From Hymenobacter siberiensis (GTDB lineage: Bacteria; Bacteroidota; Bacteroidia; Cytophagales; Hymenobacteraceae), in assembly GCF_018967865.2 (NCBI RefSeq), contig NZ_JAHLZY020000001.1, positions 310,001 to 374,000 on the forward strand: a DNA stretch of 64,000 nt, in the 5' to 3' direction. Both the position numbers and the translations under genes were made by a program. This document shows positions 28,753 through 38,068 of the stretch, in pieces. Below the pieces are notes generated by a model. It was not told the DNA's origin. It searched no databases and was given only the letters and a program-made list of their open reading frames with translations. Position 1 is the first letter of the stretch; every line of letters starts with the position of its first letter.

Positions 28753-29832
28753 ATGACTCATTTTGATATTCCACTAGGCCTGTCCTGGATGTGGGCGCTG
28801 CTGGTGTCCCTATTCGCCGTGCCGTCCATCATCTACATTGCCCACCTCAAAAACATGCTCGATACGCCCAACGGGCGCACCGTGCACCAGTCGCTCACGC
28901 CGCGCCTGGGCGGCGTGGCCGTGTTTGCCGGCTTCATGTCGGCCCTCACCATCTTTGCGCCCCTCGAAAACGGCGTGAAGGAGCTGCTGGCCGGCTGCAT
29001 CATCCTGTTTTTCGTGGGCCTGAAGGATGACCTTGTAGGAATGTCAGTCTCCAAAAAATTCGTGGGCCAGCTACTGGCCACCGGCATCGTGATGATAATG
29101 GCCGACGTGCGCCTCACCAGCTTCCAGGGCATTCTCGGCATCGGCACCCTGCCGGTGGGCATCAGCTACGCCTTCACCTTCTTCGTGATTGTGGGCATCA
29201 CCAACGCCATCAACCTCATCGATGGCCTCGATGGCCTGGCCGGCACTATCGTGCTAATCATCTGTAGCACATTTGGTTATTATTTCTACCAGTACGGCGG
29301 CGCCAGCTACGGCAGCTATGCCTACGTGGCTGTGTGCCTCATTGGCGGCCTGCTGGGCTTCCTGCGCTACAACTTCCACCGCGCCCCCATTTTCATGGGC
29401 GACACGGGCTCGCTCGTCTGCGGCTTCATTGTGTCGGTGCTGGCCATCCAGTTCATCGAAATGGGCCTGCGGGTGGGGCAGCCTTTTGGTTCCTCGGCCC
29501 CGTCGGTAGCCGTGGGCATCCTGTTCGTGCCGCTGTTCGATACCATGCGCGTATTCTCGCTGCGCATGGCCGCCGGCAAGTCGCCCTTCTCGCCCGATAA
29601 AAACCACATCCACCACCGCATTCTGGCCATGGGCTTCCAGCAAATCAGCACCGTGCTGCTGTTGGGCCTGCTCAACATCTTGGTCACGCTGTCCGTCATC
29701 CAGTTCGCTTACCTCGGCAATACCGTTCTCATCACTGCCCTGGCCATCTTCTCGGCGCTTTTGAGTATCTTTTTCGGCGTGTACCAGAGCCGTATTTCCC
29801 GCCGCCTGCTAGCCGCCGAAAGCAGCAATTAG
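28753..29832 (+). CDS. WecA/MraY-like undecaprenyl-phosphate sugar-1-phosphate transferase
   Basis: 359 residues from ATG 28753 (a TTG at 28747 is also in frame). A polytopic membrane enzyme of the GT4/MraY superfamily that starts glycan synthesis by loading a sugar phosphate onto undecaprenyl phosphate. Motifs: TPNGRTVHQSLTPRLGGVAV, catalytic DD in FVGLKDDLVG, NAINLIDGLDGLAG, FHRAPIFMGDTGSL and the carbohydrate-recognition loop DKNHIHHRIL, which favours the WecA group over MraY. It may feed the flippase/GT4 pair at 19.5-22 kb. The downstream gene begins 12 bases later. Confidence 0.93.
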   Translation: MTHFDIPLGLSWMWALLVSLFAVPSIIYIAHLKNMLDTPNGRTVHQSLTPRLGGVAVFAGFMSALTIFAPLENGVKELLAGCIILFFVGLKDDLVGMSVSKKFVGQLLATGIVMIMADVRLTSFQGILGIGTLPVGISYAFTFFVIVGITNAINLIDGLDGLAGTIVLIICSTFGYYFYQYGGASYGSYAYVAVCLIGGLLGFLRYNFHRAPIFMGDTGSLVCGFIVSVLAIQFIEMGLRVGQPFGSSAPSVAVGILFVPLFDTMRVFSLRMAAGKSPFSPDKNHIHHRILAMGFQQISTVLLLGLLNILVTLSVIQFAYLGNTVLITALAIFSALLSIFFGVYQSRISRRLLAAESSN

Positions 29833-29844
29833 CACCCAGCACCC

Positions 29845-31038
29845 ATGCAAACCCCGGGCTTGTGGCGTATGCGGTGGCTGCTCGCCATCGGTTTGTGGCT
29901 GGCGCTCGTGGCCCGGCCCGGCCCGGCGTGTGCCAGCGAGTACTACCAGCTGCCCCCGGCCTCCCCAACGTCTCTCTCCGCCGACTGGCTCCTCCACGAT
30001 GCCGGCCGCAACCGGCTGATTTTCTACCTGCCCGGCTACCACCAGCCGGCCCATGCCTACTATCAGTGGGTGCGCGTCAGCCATACGCAGCCTTTTCCGC
30101 TGTCCTTCGCAGCCCTGCGCGGCCTCAGCCTGTTTGTTGATAATCAGCTGGTATTCACGGCCCGCACAGCTGGCAACTATTCGTTGGACCTGGCCCGGCT
30201 GTTGCCGGCCACGCTCCCTTCCGGCAAGCACCTGCTCGCCGTGTGGCAGCCCGATGGCTACCCGGCTCTGGCCTCGTTTTCAGGAGTGAGCAACGCCCAT
30301 GCCGATACCAGCCCATTGGCCAAAGCCCGTATCGGCCAGGCCCAGCCTCGCCTGCGCGGCCCCCAGGGGCAAAACGTTTACCTGGGCTTTCTCTTGGTGC
30401 TGGGCCTGTCTTACGGGGCCGTTCGCACCACCTACCAACCCGGCATGGCGCGTATTTTTCAGCTCGATGAGCTATTCAACGGCAGCAGCGACCAGCAGAC
30501 CTTTCTGGCCAAGCCGGCCTTTTCGCTGCTCAACTTATTGTTGGTACTGCTCTTTTCGCTGTCGTTTGCGCTGCTGCTCACCGCCATCCACACCGACCTG
30601 CAAAACCTCCCCCTGCTCCGCCGCTTCTTCGACGTGCCCGAAACGGCCATCGTGGCCCGGGTGCTGCTCTACACGGCGGTTATTACCACCTTTGTTTTTG
30701 GTAAGTACCTGTATGTAAAGATAATGGGCTACATATTTGGCCTGGAGCCTTTGGCCGATATTCAGTACCGCGAGTTCCTGCGCACCACCTTATTGGCCGG
30801 TTTGTTTCTGCCGCTGGTGCTGCTGCTCTACCTCAGCCTCAATGGCAACTGGCCCAATGCCGTAGCCTGGACGGCCAGCGCGGCCATTGGCATTTTGCTG
30901 GTCGGTACGGTGCTGCGGGTGGCCCGCACCCTGCACCACCACACCTCCCTCCTGAATCTACATTTGTTTGCTTATCTTTGTGCTACTGAAGTATTACCTT
31001 TATTGGTTTTACTTAAACTTATTGTTTTTACGTACTGA
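29845..31038 (+). CDS. DUF4271 family membrane protein
   Basis: 397 residues. An N-terminal signal-like segment (WLLAIGLWLALVA) is followed by a ~150-residue soluble part and then about six membrane helices (LLNLLLVLLFSLSFALLL, IVARVLLYTAVITTFVFG and others) ending in VLPLLVLLKLIVFTY. The C-terminal membrane part matches DUF4271, a Bacteroidota family usually encoded directly before hemD, as here. Its function is unknown. It is likely cotranscribed with the WecA-like gene 12 bases upstream and hemD 76 bases downstream. Confidence 0.8.
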   Translation: MQTPGLWRMRWLLAIGLWLALVARPGPACASEYYQLPPASPTSLSADWLLHDAGRNRLIFYLPGYHQPAHAYYQWVRVSHTQPFPLSFAALRGLSLFVDNQLVFTARTAGNYSLDLARLLPATLPSGKHLLAVWQPDGYPALASFSGVSNAHADTSPLAKARIGQAQPRLRGPQGQNVYLGFLLVLGLSYGAVRTTYQPGMARIFQLDELFNGSSDQQTFLAKPAFSLLNLLLVLLFSLSFALLLTAIHTDLQNLPLLRRFFDVPETAIVARVLLYTAVITTFVFGKYLYVKIMGYIFGLEPLADIQYREFLRTTLLAGLFLPLVLLLYLSLNGNWPNAVAWTASAAIGILLVGTVLRVARTLHHHTSLLNLHLFAYLCATEVLPLLVLLKLIVFTY

Positions 31039-31114
31039 TTATCCTTGAACAGGCAGTTTCGTTCAGCTCTTTCGTCTCTCTTTATTGTCCTAAGCATTAC
31101 CCTTTCCTACCTGT

Positions 31115-31933
31115 ATGGCCGATAGTGCAGATAAGCCGGGTACAGGCCGGCATGCCAAGCGCATAAGCAGCATTCTGGTTACCCAGCCCAAGCCCACCAA
31201 CGACGTTTCCCCCTACTTCGCCATTGCCGAGAAATACGGTATTCAAGTGGATTTTCGGGAATTTATTGATGTGCAACCCGTATCCTATAAGGATTTTCGT
31301 CGGGATAAAATCAATATTCTGGAATACACGGCCGTGATTTTCACGAGTCGCAACGCCGTCGACCACTTCTTCCGGATTTGTCAGGAAGCCAAGCTCGAAA
31401 TGCCCGCAGAAATGAAATATTTCTGTATTTCTGAGCAGACCGCCAACTACCTTCAGAAATACATCGTCCTTCGCAAGCGCAAGCTGTTTGTGGGCGAGCG
31501 TACGGCGGCTGACTTGTTCGACGTCATCAAGAAGCACAAGGGCGAGAAGTTCCTGTATCCCTGCTCCGACATCCGCAAGGATGACCTGCCGGTGTTCATG
31601 CGGGCCAACAATCTCAAGTTTTCGGAAGCCGTCATCTACCGTACCGTCGCCAGCGACCTGTCCGACCTGTCCGACGTGAAATACGACTGCATTGCGTTCT
31701 TTAGCCCTTCCGGCATCAGCTCGCTCTTCATCAACTTTCCCGATTTCGTTCAGGACGGTACCCGCATTGCCGCCTTCGGCCCCACCACGGCTAAAGCCGT
31801 GGTCGATGCCGGCCTTATTCTCGACATTGAGGCGCCCCATCCCAATGCTCCTTCCATGACCGGTGCCATCGAAGCCTACATCCGATTGCATGCCCAAACC
31901 GATGTCGGAAAAGCCAACGCTAAAAACCCCTAA
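31115..31933 (+). CDS. hemD: Uroporphyrinogen-III synthase
   Basis: 272 residues, the normal length for HemD, which closes hydroxymethylbilane to uroporphyrinogen III in heme synthesis. The two-lobed fold is visible in ISSILVTQPKPTNDVSPYF, LEYTAVIFTSRNAVDHFF, KYDCIAFFSPSGISSLF and RIAAFGPTTAKAVVDAG. HemD diverges strongly, so the call rests on these conserved strands and on the DUF4271 neighbour. It is followed by a strong terminator that separates it from the T9SS cluster. Confidence 0.92.
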   Translation: MADSADKPGTGRHAKRISSILVTQPKPTNDVSPYFAIAEKYGIQVDFREFIDVQPVSYKDFRRDKINILEYTAVIFTSRNAVDHFFRICQEAKLEMPAEMKYFCISEQTANYLQKYIVLRKRKLFVGERTAADLFDVIKKHKGEKFLYPCSDIRKDDLPVFMRANNLKFSEAVIYRTVASDLSDLSDVKYDCIAFFSPSGISSLFINFPDFVQDGTRIAAFGPTTAKAVVDAGLILDIEAPHPNAPSMTGAIEAYIRLHAQTDVGKANAKNP

Positions 31934-31964
31934 TCCAACGGATAGTTTCCGTAAGCAACTGAGA

Positions 31965-31997
31965 ACCGGCGCAACCCACCCTTGCGCCGGTTTTTTT
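31965..31997 (+). terminator. Terminator after hemD
   Basis: ACCGGCGCAA (31965-31974) pairs with TTGCGCCGGT (31982-31991), then a run of T. Confidence 0.9.
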
Positions 31998-32027
31998 GGC
32001 CGAATTTTTTAGCGCCGGTTTTTCCCT

Positions 32028-32035
32028 TACATTTG
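32028..32035 (+). promoter_or_regulatory. TAnnTTTG -7 box of porP/sprF
   Basis: TACATTTG, 83 bases before the ATG at 32119 and just behind the hemD terminator, which makes a new transcript start plausible. The nearest TTTG upstream is too far to be a standard -33 element. Confidence 0.5.
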
Positions 32036-32118
32036 GAAGCTGTACTTCTATATTGTGCCCACCCAGCACTATTTCGCACACCCACCGCCCTCTTCTTTCA
32101 CCATCACCACCCCGCCTT

Positions 32119-33117
32119 ATGAAAGGAACGTTACTCGTTACTCTGCTGCTCACGGCTGCGGCTGGCTCGGCGCTTGCCCAACAGCAGCCCCAGTTCACGC
32201 ATTACGGCTTGAATGGCATGTATTTAAATCCGGCCTACGCCGGTATTAAAGGCCAGGGGGAGGTCAACCTCATCGGCCGCTACCAGTACTACAACTACAA
32301 CGGTACTTTCGACGGCAACAACGGCTCGCCGCGCACGGGCATGATTACGGTTTCGCTGCCCGTTCTGGCCCTCAACGGTGGGGTAGGCCTGGCCGTGTAC
32401 TACGACCAGGTAGGCCAGTCGAAAATGACCAATACCGCCCTTTCCTACTCGCAGCACGTCAAGCTGGGTTCGGGTAAGCTGGGCTTTGGCATCCAGGGCA
32501 TTTATACGTACCTAAGCAAAGGCACTTATATAGCCATCGACCAAAACGACGTGAACGTGCCCAGCGGCGCCTCCGACAGCAAGTTCGATGCCGGTGCGGG
32601 CATCTGGTACGAAGCTCCAAAGTTCTACGCCGGTATCAGTGTCAATAACTTACTGCGTTCGGAGTACTCCTTCAAAAGTGCCGGTGCCGCCGGTACGCCC
32701 AGCAAGTACATCGCGGAGAATCACGCTTATTTCACGGCCGGCTACAATATTGAGGCATCCTCTTCCGTTATCGTAACGCCGATGATTCTCGCGAAAGCGG
32801 TATTGCCGGGTGATTTCTCCAGCTCCAGTAAATTTAACAACTCTAAGAACTACTCTTTCGAAGGTGGCGTTCGTGCCACAATCGATGATAAGTATTGGAT
32901 TGGTGCCAACTATCGCACCGAAGAATCCGTTTCAGGACTTCTTGGCTTAAGCTTTGCAAAGGACAATGCTGTGCGTCTGGGCTATGCGTTCGACTTCATT
33001 GCCTTTAACCAGGATGCCCGGGCGTTCAGCTCGCACGAAATTATGCTCTCCTACCGCTTGCCCAAAGCGACGATTAATACCCGACCAGCCATTCGCACGC
33101 CTCGTTATAGCTTCTAA
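32119..33117 (+). CDS. PorP/SprF family T9SS outer-membrane protein
   Basis: 332 residues from ATG 32119, where a signal peptide begins (MKGTLLVTLLLTAAAGSALA, cut before QQQ). The mature start QPQFTHYGLNGMYLNPAYAG is the PorP/SprF signature. Beta-strands alternating with short turns follow and the protein ends in RLPKATINTRP...YSF. Family members are outer-membrane barrels that work with T9SS, and some partner a specific type B cargo adhesin. Position directly before gldKLMN is the usual one for the core PorP-like member. Open codons upstream of 32119 do not look coding. Confidence 0.92.
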   Translation: MKGTLLVTLLLTAAAGSALAQQQPQFTHYGLNGMYLNPAYAGIKGQGEVNLIGRYQYYNYNGTFDGNNGSPRTGMITVSLPVLALNGGVGLAVYYDQVGQSKMTNTALSYSQHVKLGSGKLGFGIQGIYTYLSKGTYIAIDQNDVNVPSGASDSKFDAGAGIWYEAPKFYAGISVNNLLRSEYSFKSAGAAGTPSKYIAENHAYFTAGYNIEASSSVIVTPMILAKAVLPGDFSSSSKFNNSKNYSFEGGVRATIDDKYWIGANYRTEESVSGLLGLSFAKDNAVRLGYAFDFIAFNQDARAFSSHEIMLSYRLPKATINTRPAIRTPRYSF

Positions 33118-33276
33118 TTCTCCTATTTTCTTATCTTGTACTCAGGATGAGCATTGTCCTATTCAGTTAGGATAAAATTTAGTCGGCCTCGCAAACAATA
33201 AAACGGATTAACCGATTTATTTACGCTATTCAGCGTGTTTACCCTCAATTTGGTCTTCTTTTAAGAAAGACAGGTA

Positions 33277-33307
33277 TTGCACCGCGACCTAAAAAAGTGT
33301 AGATTTG
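33277..33307 (+). promoter_or_regulatory. Promoter of the gldKLMN operon
   Basis: TTG at 33277-33279 and TAGATTTG at 33300-33307, 20 bases apart, match the Bacteroidota consensus well. The gldK ATG is 58 bases downstream. It suggests gldKLMN can be transcribed separately from porP/sprF. Confidence 0.75.
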
Positions 33308-33365
33308 CCTGCCCATCCAAATGTACTTTAGCGGTATTGGCAATTAAACAGAATTTCTAACTCTC

Positions 33366-34385
33366 ATGAACAAGCTTCTAGCAATATCCCTTTTCGCTAT
33401 TTCCGGGGCATTATTAGGCGGGTGTGGATTTGGCAAAGGCCCTACGGGTGACCTGGTTGGCTCCGAGGACCGTCCGTTCTTTAATCCTCAGGAAGTGCCA
33501 TTTGGAATGGTCCCCTGCCCAGGAGGCACGTTCCACATGGGCCAGACCGACCAGGATATTTCCGCTTCGATGGTCAACATGAACAAGCAGGTGACTATCG
33601 CCGGCTTTTACATGGACGAAACAGAGATTACCAACAACGAGTACCGCCAGTTCGTCGATGCCATCAAACAGGACTCTCTGGATGTACTGGGCGAAGAGTA
33701 CGTGATGACCGAGCTCTACCCCGATACCACGGTGTGGGTGCGCGACTTCACCTACCACATGGGCGACCCGCTGCTGGAGTACTACTACACCCACCCGGCA
33801 TTCGACGACTATCCGGTGGTTGGCGTCGATTGGTTTGCCGCTAAGTATTTCTGCAACTGGCGTACCAAGTTCCGCAACGCCGCCCGCGAAGAAACCGGCT
33901 CGGCCAACGACCCGAACTTCCGTTTGCCTTCCGAGGCTGAGTGGGAGTACGCCGCTCGTGGCGGCCGCGACTTGGCTACTTACCCTTGGGGTGGTCCTTA
34001 CCTGCGCAACAGCAAGGGCTGCATGCTGGCCAACTTTAAGCCCGGCCGTGGCGATTATGCTTCCGACGGCTTTGCCTACACTGCGGAAGTTGGCTCGTTC
34101 TTCCCCAACGATTTTGGCCTGTACGATATGGCCGGCAACGTCTCGGAGTGGTGCGATGACGCCTACATGGAGGCTTCGGTGCCGGTGGTTTGGGACTTGA
34201 ACCCTACCAACCCGGACGATAACGAGCCCCGCAAAGTGGTGCGTGGCGGTTCGTGGAAAGACATTGCGTACTTCCTCGAAACCGGTACCCGCAATTTTGA
34301 ATACCAGGATTCGGCTCGCTCCTACATCGGTTTCCGGTGCTCGATGATTCAAATCGGGATGGGTACGAATAGCTCCCTCAACTAA
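33366..34385 (+). CDS. gldK: GldK, T9SS ring lipoprotein
   Basis: 339 residues. Lipoprotein signal with Cys20 in ALLGGCGFG. The rest is a formylglycine-generating-enzyme-like (SUMF1) domain: PGGTFHMGQTDQD, FYMDETEITNNEYRQF, FRLPSEAEWEYAARGGRDL, YDMAGNVSEWCDD and VVRGGSWKD. In T9SS this fold is structural; GldK (PorK) and GldN (PorN) form the large periplasmic ring on the outer membrane. First gene of gldKLMN, with its own promoter at 33277. Confidence 0.97.
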   Translation: MNKLLAISLFAISGALLGGCGFGKGPTGDLVGSEDRPFFNPQEVPFGMVPCPGGTFHMGQTDQDISASMVNMNKQVTIAGFYMDETEITNNEYRQFVDAIKQDSLDVLGEEYVMTELYPDTTVWVRDFTYHMGDPLLEYYYTHPAFDDYPVVGVDWFAAKYFCNWRTKFRNAAREETGSANDPNFRLPSEAEWEYAARGGRDLATYPWGGPYLRNSKGCMLANFKPGRGDYASDGFAYTAEVGSFFPNDFGLYDMAGNVSEWCDDAYMEASVPVVWDLNPTNPDDNEPRKVVRGGSWKDIAYFLETGTRNFEYQDSARSYIGFRCSMIQIGMGTNSSLN

Positions 34386-34465
34386 AGTTTCAAACGGCTA
34401 ACGCCAGCTATCAACCACCCTCCCCCTTCCAACACCTCTTCAACCTCTTTCAACCGTTTATCCTC

Positions 34466-35275
34466 ATGGCAGCCCAAAAAAGTTTTCTCTACGATACGCT
34501 GATGCCCAAAATCTACGGCATTGGTGCAGCAGTTGTAATTATTGGTGCATTGTTCAAAATTGAGCACTGGAAAGGTGCTGATGAAATGTTGATTGTTGGC
34601 TTGGGTACGGAGGCAGTTATCTTTTTCCTTAGCGCATTCCAGCCTGCCGCCCACGAGCCCGATTGGGCACTGGTGTACCCGGAGTTGAACGACGGCTATG
34701 ACCCTTCGACTAGCAGCCGCCAGGTAGGTGGGGCTAGCGATGCCAAAGGCTTGACGATGAAGCTAGATGATATGCTGAAAAACGCTAACGTAACGCCGGA
34801 GGCGCTCACCAGCTTGGGTCAGGGCCTGAACCGCCTCAGCACCACCACTTCGCAGATGTCGCAACTGGGCGAAGCCGCTAACGTGACCGACGAGTACACC
34901 AAGAAAGTGCGTTCGGCTGCCGATTCGCTTGATAAAATCAACGTGGCTTATGGTAACACGGTAGAAGCTATTTCGGCCATGTCGAATGCTACTTCGGACG
35001 CCAAAGAGTACCACATGCAGGTGCAGAACGTGACCAAAAATCTTGGCGCGCTGAATGCCGTGTACGAAATGGAATTGCAGGATGCCAACACGCACCTGAA
35101 GTCCATGAACCAGTTCTACGGTACGCTCAGCCACGCCATGGAGAACATGACGCAGGCCGGCAAAGACACCGAGCAGTTCCAGAAGCAAGTAGCCGACCTG
35201 ACGGGCAACCTGACATCGCTGAACCGGGTGTACGGCAACATGCTGAACGCCATGCGTGCCCCGGCCCAGGCCTAA
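34466..35275 (+). CDS. gldL: GldL, T9SS motor inner-membrane protein
   Basis: 269 residues. Two membrane helices near the N-terminus (YGIGAAVVIIGALFKIEHW and EMLIVGLGTEAVIFFLSAF) carry the conserved GldL intramembrane Glu residues. The remainder is a long cytoplasmic, helical, coiled-coil-like region (DDMLKNANVTPEALTSLGQG, later QKQVADLTGNLTSLNRVYG). GldL and GldM form the proton-driven rotary motor that powers secretion and gliding. Somewhat longer than the ~215 residues of the flavobacterial protein, the extra length being in the helical tail. Confidence 0.96.
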   Translation: MAAQKSFLYDTLMPKIYGIGAAVVIIGALFKIEHWKGADEMLIVGLGTEAVIFFLSAFQPAAHEPDWALVYPELNDGYDPSTSSRQVGGASDAKGLTMKLDDMLKNANVTPEALTSLGQGLNRLSTTTSQMSQLGEAANVTDEYTKKVRSAADSLDKINVAYGNTVEAISAMSNATSDAKEYHMQVQNVTKNLGALNAVYEMELQDANTHLKSMNQFYGTLSHAMENMTQAGKDTEQFQKQVADLTGNLTSLNRVYGNMLNAMRAPAQA

Positions 35276-35327
35276 GCACCAACCAGCGCATCAGATAGTT
35301 CTCATCCAATTTTAGCGGAAACAGATA

Positions 35328-36929
35328 ATGGCAGGCGGAAAAGAAACCCCGCGGCAGAAGATGATTGGCATGATGTACCTCGTGCTGACCGCTCTTCTGG
35401 CGCTCCAAGTGAACTCAGCGATTCTGCTGAAGTTCAAGTTCATCGACGACAGCTTGATTGACGTCAATGGCAAAACCAACATGGCGGCCGATAATACCGT
35501 GAAAGGTATTCAGGCTGCTGTGGACAAGAACCACAACCTCGCTAGCGATGTGACGGTGCTGAAGCAAAGCGAGGAAATCCGGACCAAGACGAAGGCAATG
35601 ATTGCCTATCTGCAGGACGTTCGCGACAAACTCATTGCTGGCACGGGCAACGTTAAGGGCGCTCCCGACTTTAAAGACCCGGACGCCAACAACAAAGTGA
35701 TGCCAATCATGCTGGGCGGCAAAAAGAATGGCCTGGCATACCCGCTGAAAGCGGAGTTGAACAGCTACTCGACCTTCATCAAAACCTACGTGCCGGATGC
35801 AACTCCGCTGGCACTGGACGGCAAAGAGGATTCGCGTATCATCAACTCCAAGGAGCATACGACCATGGAGCAGCGCAACAAGGATTTTGCTGAGCTGAAC
35901 TTTGAGAATACGCCGCTGGTAGCTGCCCTGGCAGTACTGTCGCAAAAGGAAACCGCTGTGCTGAAGCTGGAAGCTGATGCCCTGTCGGAGCAGGCGAAGA
36001 AAGTAGGTGCTACCATCATCTCGTTCGACAAAATCGGTGCTTTTGCCAGCGCAGAGTCGAACACGGTGGCTGCCGGCACCAAGTACAAAGCCGAGCTGTT
36101 CCTGACTGCTTCGGCCACCGGCCTTCAGCAGAAGATGACGCTGAACGGCAGCCCGCTCGCAGTAGGTGCCGATGGCCACGGCAAAGTAGAGTTCACTGCC
36201 CGTCCGGGTGGCTTCGATGCTTCCGGTAATGCCAAGGCTTCGTGGGAAGGTCGGATTAAATTCAACCAGAATAACCGCGATACTACTTTCATAGTGAAAG
36301 TGCCTTATACCATCACCAAGCCGGTGATGCAGATTCAGTCGGCTTCGGTGCAGGCGCTGTACTTCAAGTGCGGCAACAAGCTGAACGTTTCGGTGCCCGC
36401 TTTGGGTGCTCAGTATAAGCCTAGCTTCTCGGCTTCGGGTGCTTCGGCAATCCAGGGTGCCAAGACTGGTGACGTAACGCTGGTCCCCAGCGCAAGAGAA
36501 GTAACCCTGAATGTTAGCAGCGGTGGTAATGCCATTGGCTCGCAGACTTTCCAGGTGCGTCCTATTCCTAAGCCCACCATTGAGTGCTGGGTGGGCGGCC
36601 GTCAGGCCAACGAGAAGCAGGGTACCCCCGGTACGGCTGTGCGCTCGCTGAACCTGCGCGCTATCCCGGATGCTGGCTTTGCTACCTTCCTGCCCGACGA
36701 TGCGAAGTTCCGCGTGTCGCGCTACGAAGTGACGCTGGTACGTGGCCGTCGTCCGGCTTTGCCGACGAAGACCGTGAGCGGCCCGCAGGCTGACCTGAGC
36801 GATGTGGTGAATGCCTATCGTGACGGCGACCGTCTGTACATCGAAGTGAAAGAAGTGCAGCGCCAGACCTTCCAGGGCAGTGTTGAGCCGGTAAGCGTTT
36901 CGAAACAGTTCAATATCCCGTTGCTATAA
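35328..36929 (+). CDS. gldM: GldM, T9SS motor periplasmic shaft
   Basis: 533 residues. The N-terminal MAGGKETPRQKMIGMMYLVL and following helix (LTALLALQVNSAILLKF) anchor the protein; the rest forms four periplasmic domains (~40-533). GldM spans the periplasm and transmits motor torque from GldL to the GldK/GldN ring. Conserved family segments include MIAYLQDVRDKLIAGTG near residue 95 and SVQALYFKCGNKLNVSVPAL near residue 335. Starts 52 bases after gldL. Confidence 0.97.
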   Translation: MAGGKETPRQKMIGMMYLVLTALLALQVNSAILLKFKFIDDSLIDVNGKTNMAADNTVKGIQAAVDKNHNLASDVTVLKQSEEIRTKTKAMIAYLQDVRDKLIAGTGNVKGAPDFKDPDANNKVMPIMLGGKKNGLAYPLKAELNSYSTFIKTYVPDATPLALDGKEDSRIINSKEHTTMEQRNKDFAELNFENTPLVAALAVLSQKETAVLKLEADALSEQAKKVGATIISFDKIGAFASAESNTVAAGTKYKAELFLTASATGLQQKMTLNGSPLAVGADGHGKVEFTARPGGFDASGNAKASWEGRIKFNQNNRDTTFIVKVPYTITKPVMQIQSASVQALYFKCGNKLNVSVPALGAQYKPSFSASGASAIQGAKTGDVTLVPSAREVTLNVSSGGNAIGSQTFQVRPIPKPTIECWVGGRQANEKQGTPGTAVRSLNLRAIPDAGFATFLPDDAKFRVSRYEVTLVRGRRPALPTKTVSGPQADLSDVVNAYRDGDRLYIEVKEVQRQTFQGSVEPVSVSKQFNIPLL

Positions 36930-36987
36930 TATCTACACCGTAGTTACGTTAGCGAACTATCTTACAATCAATTTGCTTTTGCCCGTT

Positions 36988-37962
36988 ATGAAATCCATTC
37001 ACACCTTGGCCGCTATCGCGGTGGGCCTGTCGCTTTCGCTGTCGGTTTCGGCGCAGGAGCAGGCCACTACGGCGAGCAGCACCGGCTCGCACCGGCCGAT
37101 TCCGCTATCGGACCAAATGTTTCGTAAGAGCATCTGGCGGCAGGTAGACCTGCGTGAGAAGCAGAATAAGCCGATGTTTTCCGAAGGCAAAGAAATCAGC
37201 CGGGTGATTCTGGAGGCAGTGAAGCGGGGCGAATTGCAGGCATACAAAAATGATTCGCTGACGTCTACGCTCAACCCGCAGGAAATCTCGTCCAATATGT
37301 CATATGCCGATGAGGCAGTGAAATTGAGCGACGAGGAAAAAGCAGCTGGCTTTAGCCAGTCTGACCTGGGTGGTGGCGGTGATGATTGGGGTGCTCCTAA
37401 AAAGACATCCAAGAGCACGGCTAAAACGGTTCGCCAGCCTAAAATCGGTGCAAATGGCAAGCCGATGAAGGATAAAAAGGGCAAGACCATTTACGAAACC
37501 ATAGCAGTTGCTCCGGTGGCCAAGCCAGCTCCTCCGGCCAACGAATACCGGTACAAAGACCTGTATGAGATGGAGTTGAAGGAGGATATGATTTTCGACA
37601 AGAAACGGTCGCGGATGTATCACGACATTAAGTCCATTGGTCTTTTTGTTCCTTCGACGCTGCCCGCCAACACGTCGGGCATTGAGAAGCCCATTGGCTA
37701 CTTCAAGTACAGCGACCTGGTGAAGGTGTTCCGCAACAATCCGCAGAATGCCATCTGGTTCAACGCCGAGAATGATGCGCAGCACAAGAACCTTGCTGAT
37801 GCGTTTGAGCTGTGGTTGTTTAACTCGTACATCACCAAGGTGTCGAACGCTGGCGACAGCCGTTTGGACGACATCTACGGTGGCGCTCAGCAAGGCATCC
37901 TGGCTGCTCAGCAGACGGCCGCTGACTTGGTAGAGTACGAGTATAACCTGTGGTCCTTCTAA
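36988..37962 (+). CDS. gldN: GldN, T9SS ring component
   Basis: 324 residues from ATG 36988, chosen for the signal peptide MKSIHTLAAIAVGLSLSLSV cut near SAQ; an in-frame TTG lies at 36973. GldN (PorN) binds GldK to build the outer-membrane-attached ring and contacts GldM. Family features: DQMFRKSIWRQVDLREKQNK, YKDLYEMELKEDMIFDKKRSRM and DDIYGGAQQGILAAQQTA. A Lys-rich insertion (~130-175, KKTSKSTAKT) is probably disordered. Last gene of the operon, before a bidirectional terminator. Confidence 0.95.
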   Translation: MKSIHTLAAIAVGLSLSLSVSAQEQATTASSTGSHRPIPLSDQMFRKSIWRQVDLREKQNKPMFSEGKEISRVILEAVKRGELQAYKNDSLTSTLNPQEISSNMSYADEAVKLSDEEKAAGFSQSDLGGGGDDWGAPKKTSKSTAKTVRQPKIGANGKPMKDKKGKTIYETIAVAPVAKPAPPANEYRYKDLYEMELKEDMIFDKKRSRMYHDIKSIGLFVPSTLPANTSGIEKPIGYFKYSDLVKVFRNNPQNAIWFNAENDAQHKNLADAFELWLFNSYITKVSNAGDSRLDDIYGGAQQGILAAQQTAADLVEYEYNLWSF

Positions 37963-37965
37963 ATC

Positions 37966-38008
37966 ACGGATTAGCTCGGATTATTCGGATTACACGGATT
38001 TTGTAGTC
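37966..38008. repeat. CGGATTA repeats after gldN
   Basis: Four imperfect CGGATTA/CGGATT units at ~9-10 bp spacing run from just after the gldN stop. They resemble the ATCCGTT and GATTAAC units at 28232 and 39911. Confidence 0.6.
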
Positions 38009-38019
38009 GATTCGGTAAA

Positions 38020-38062
38020 AACAGAAAAAGCCCTTGCAGTGATGCGAGGGCTTTTTCTGTTT
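38020..38062. terminator. Bidirectional terminator between gldN and uvrC
   Basis: AACAGAAAAAGCCCTT (from 38020) pairs with the matching arm ending at 38062. A- and T-runs flank the GC stem on both sides, so it can end both convergent transcripts. Confidence 0.9.
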
Positions 38063-38068
38063 AGATGG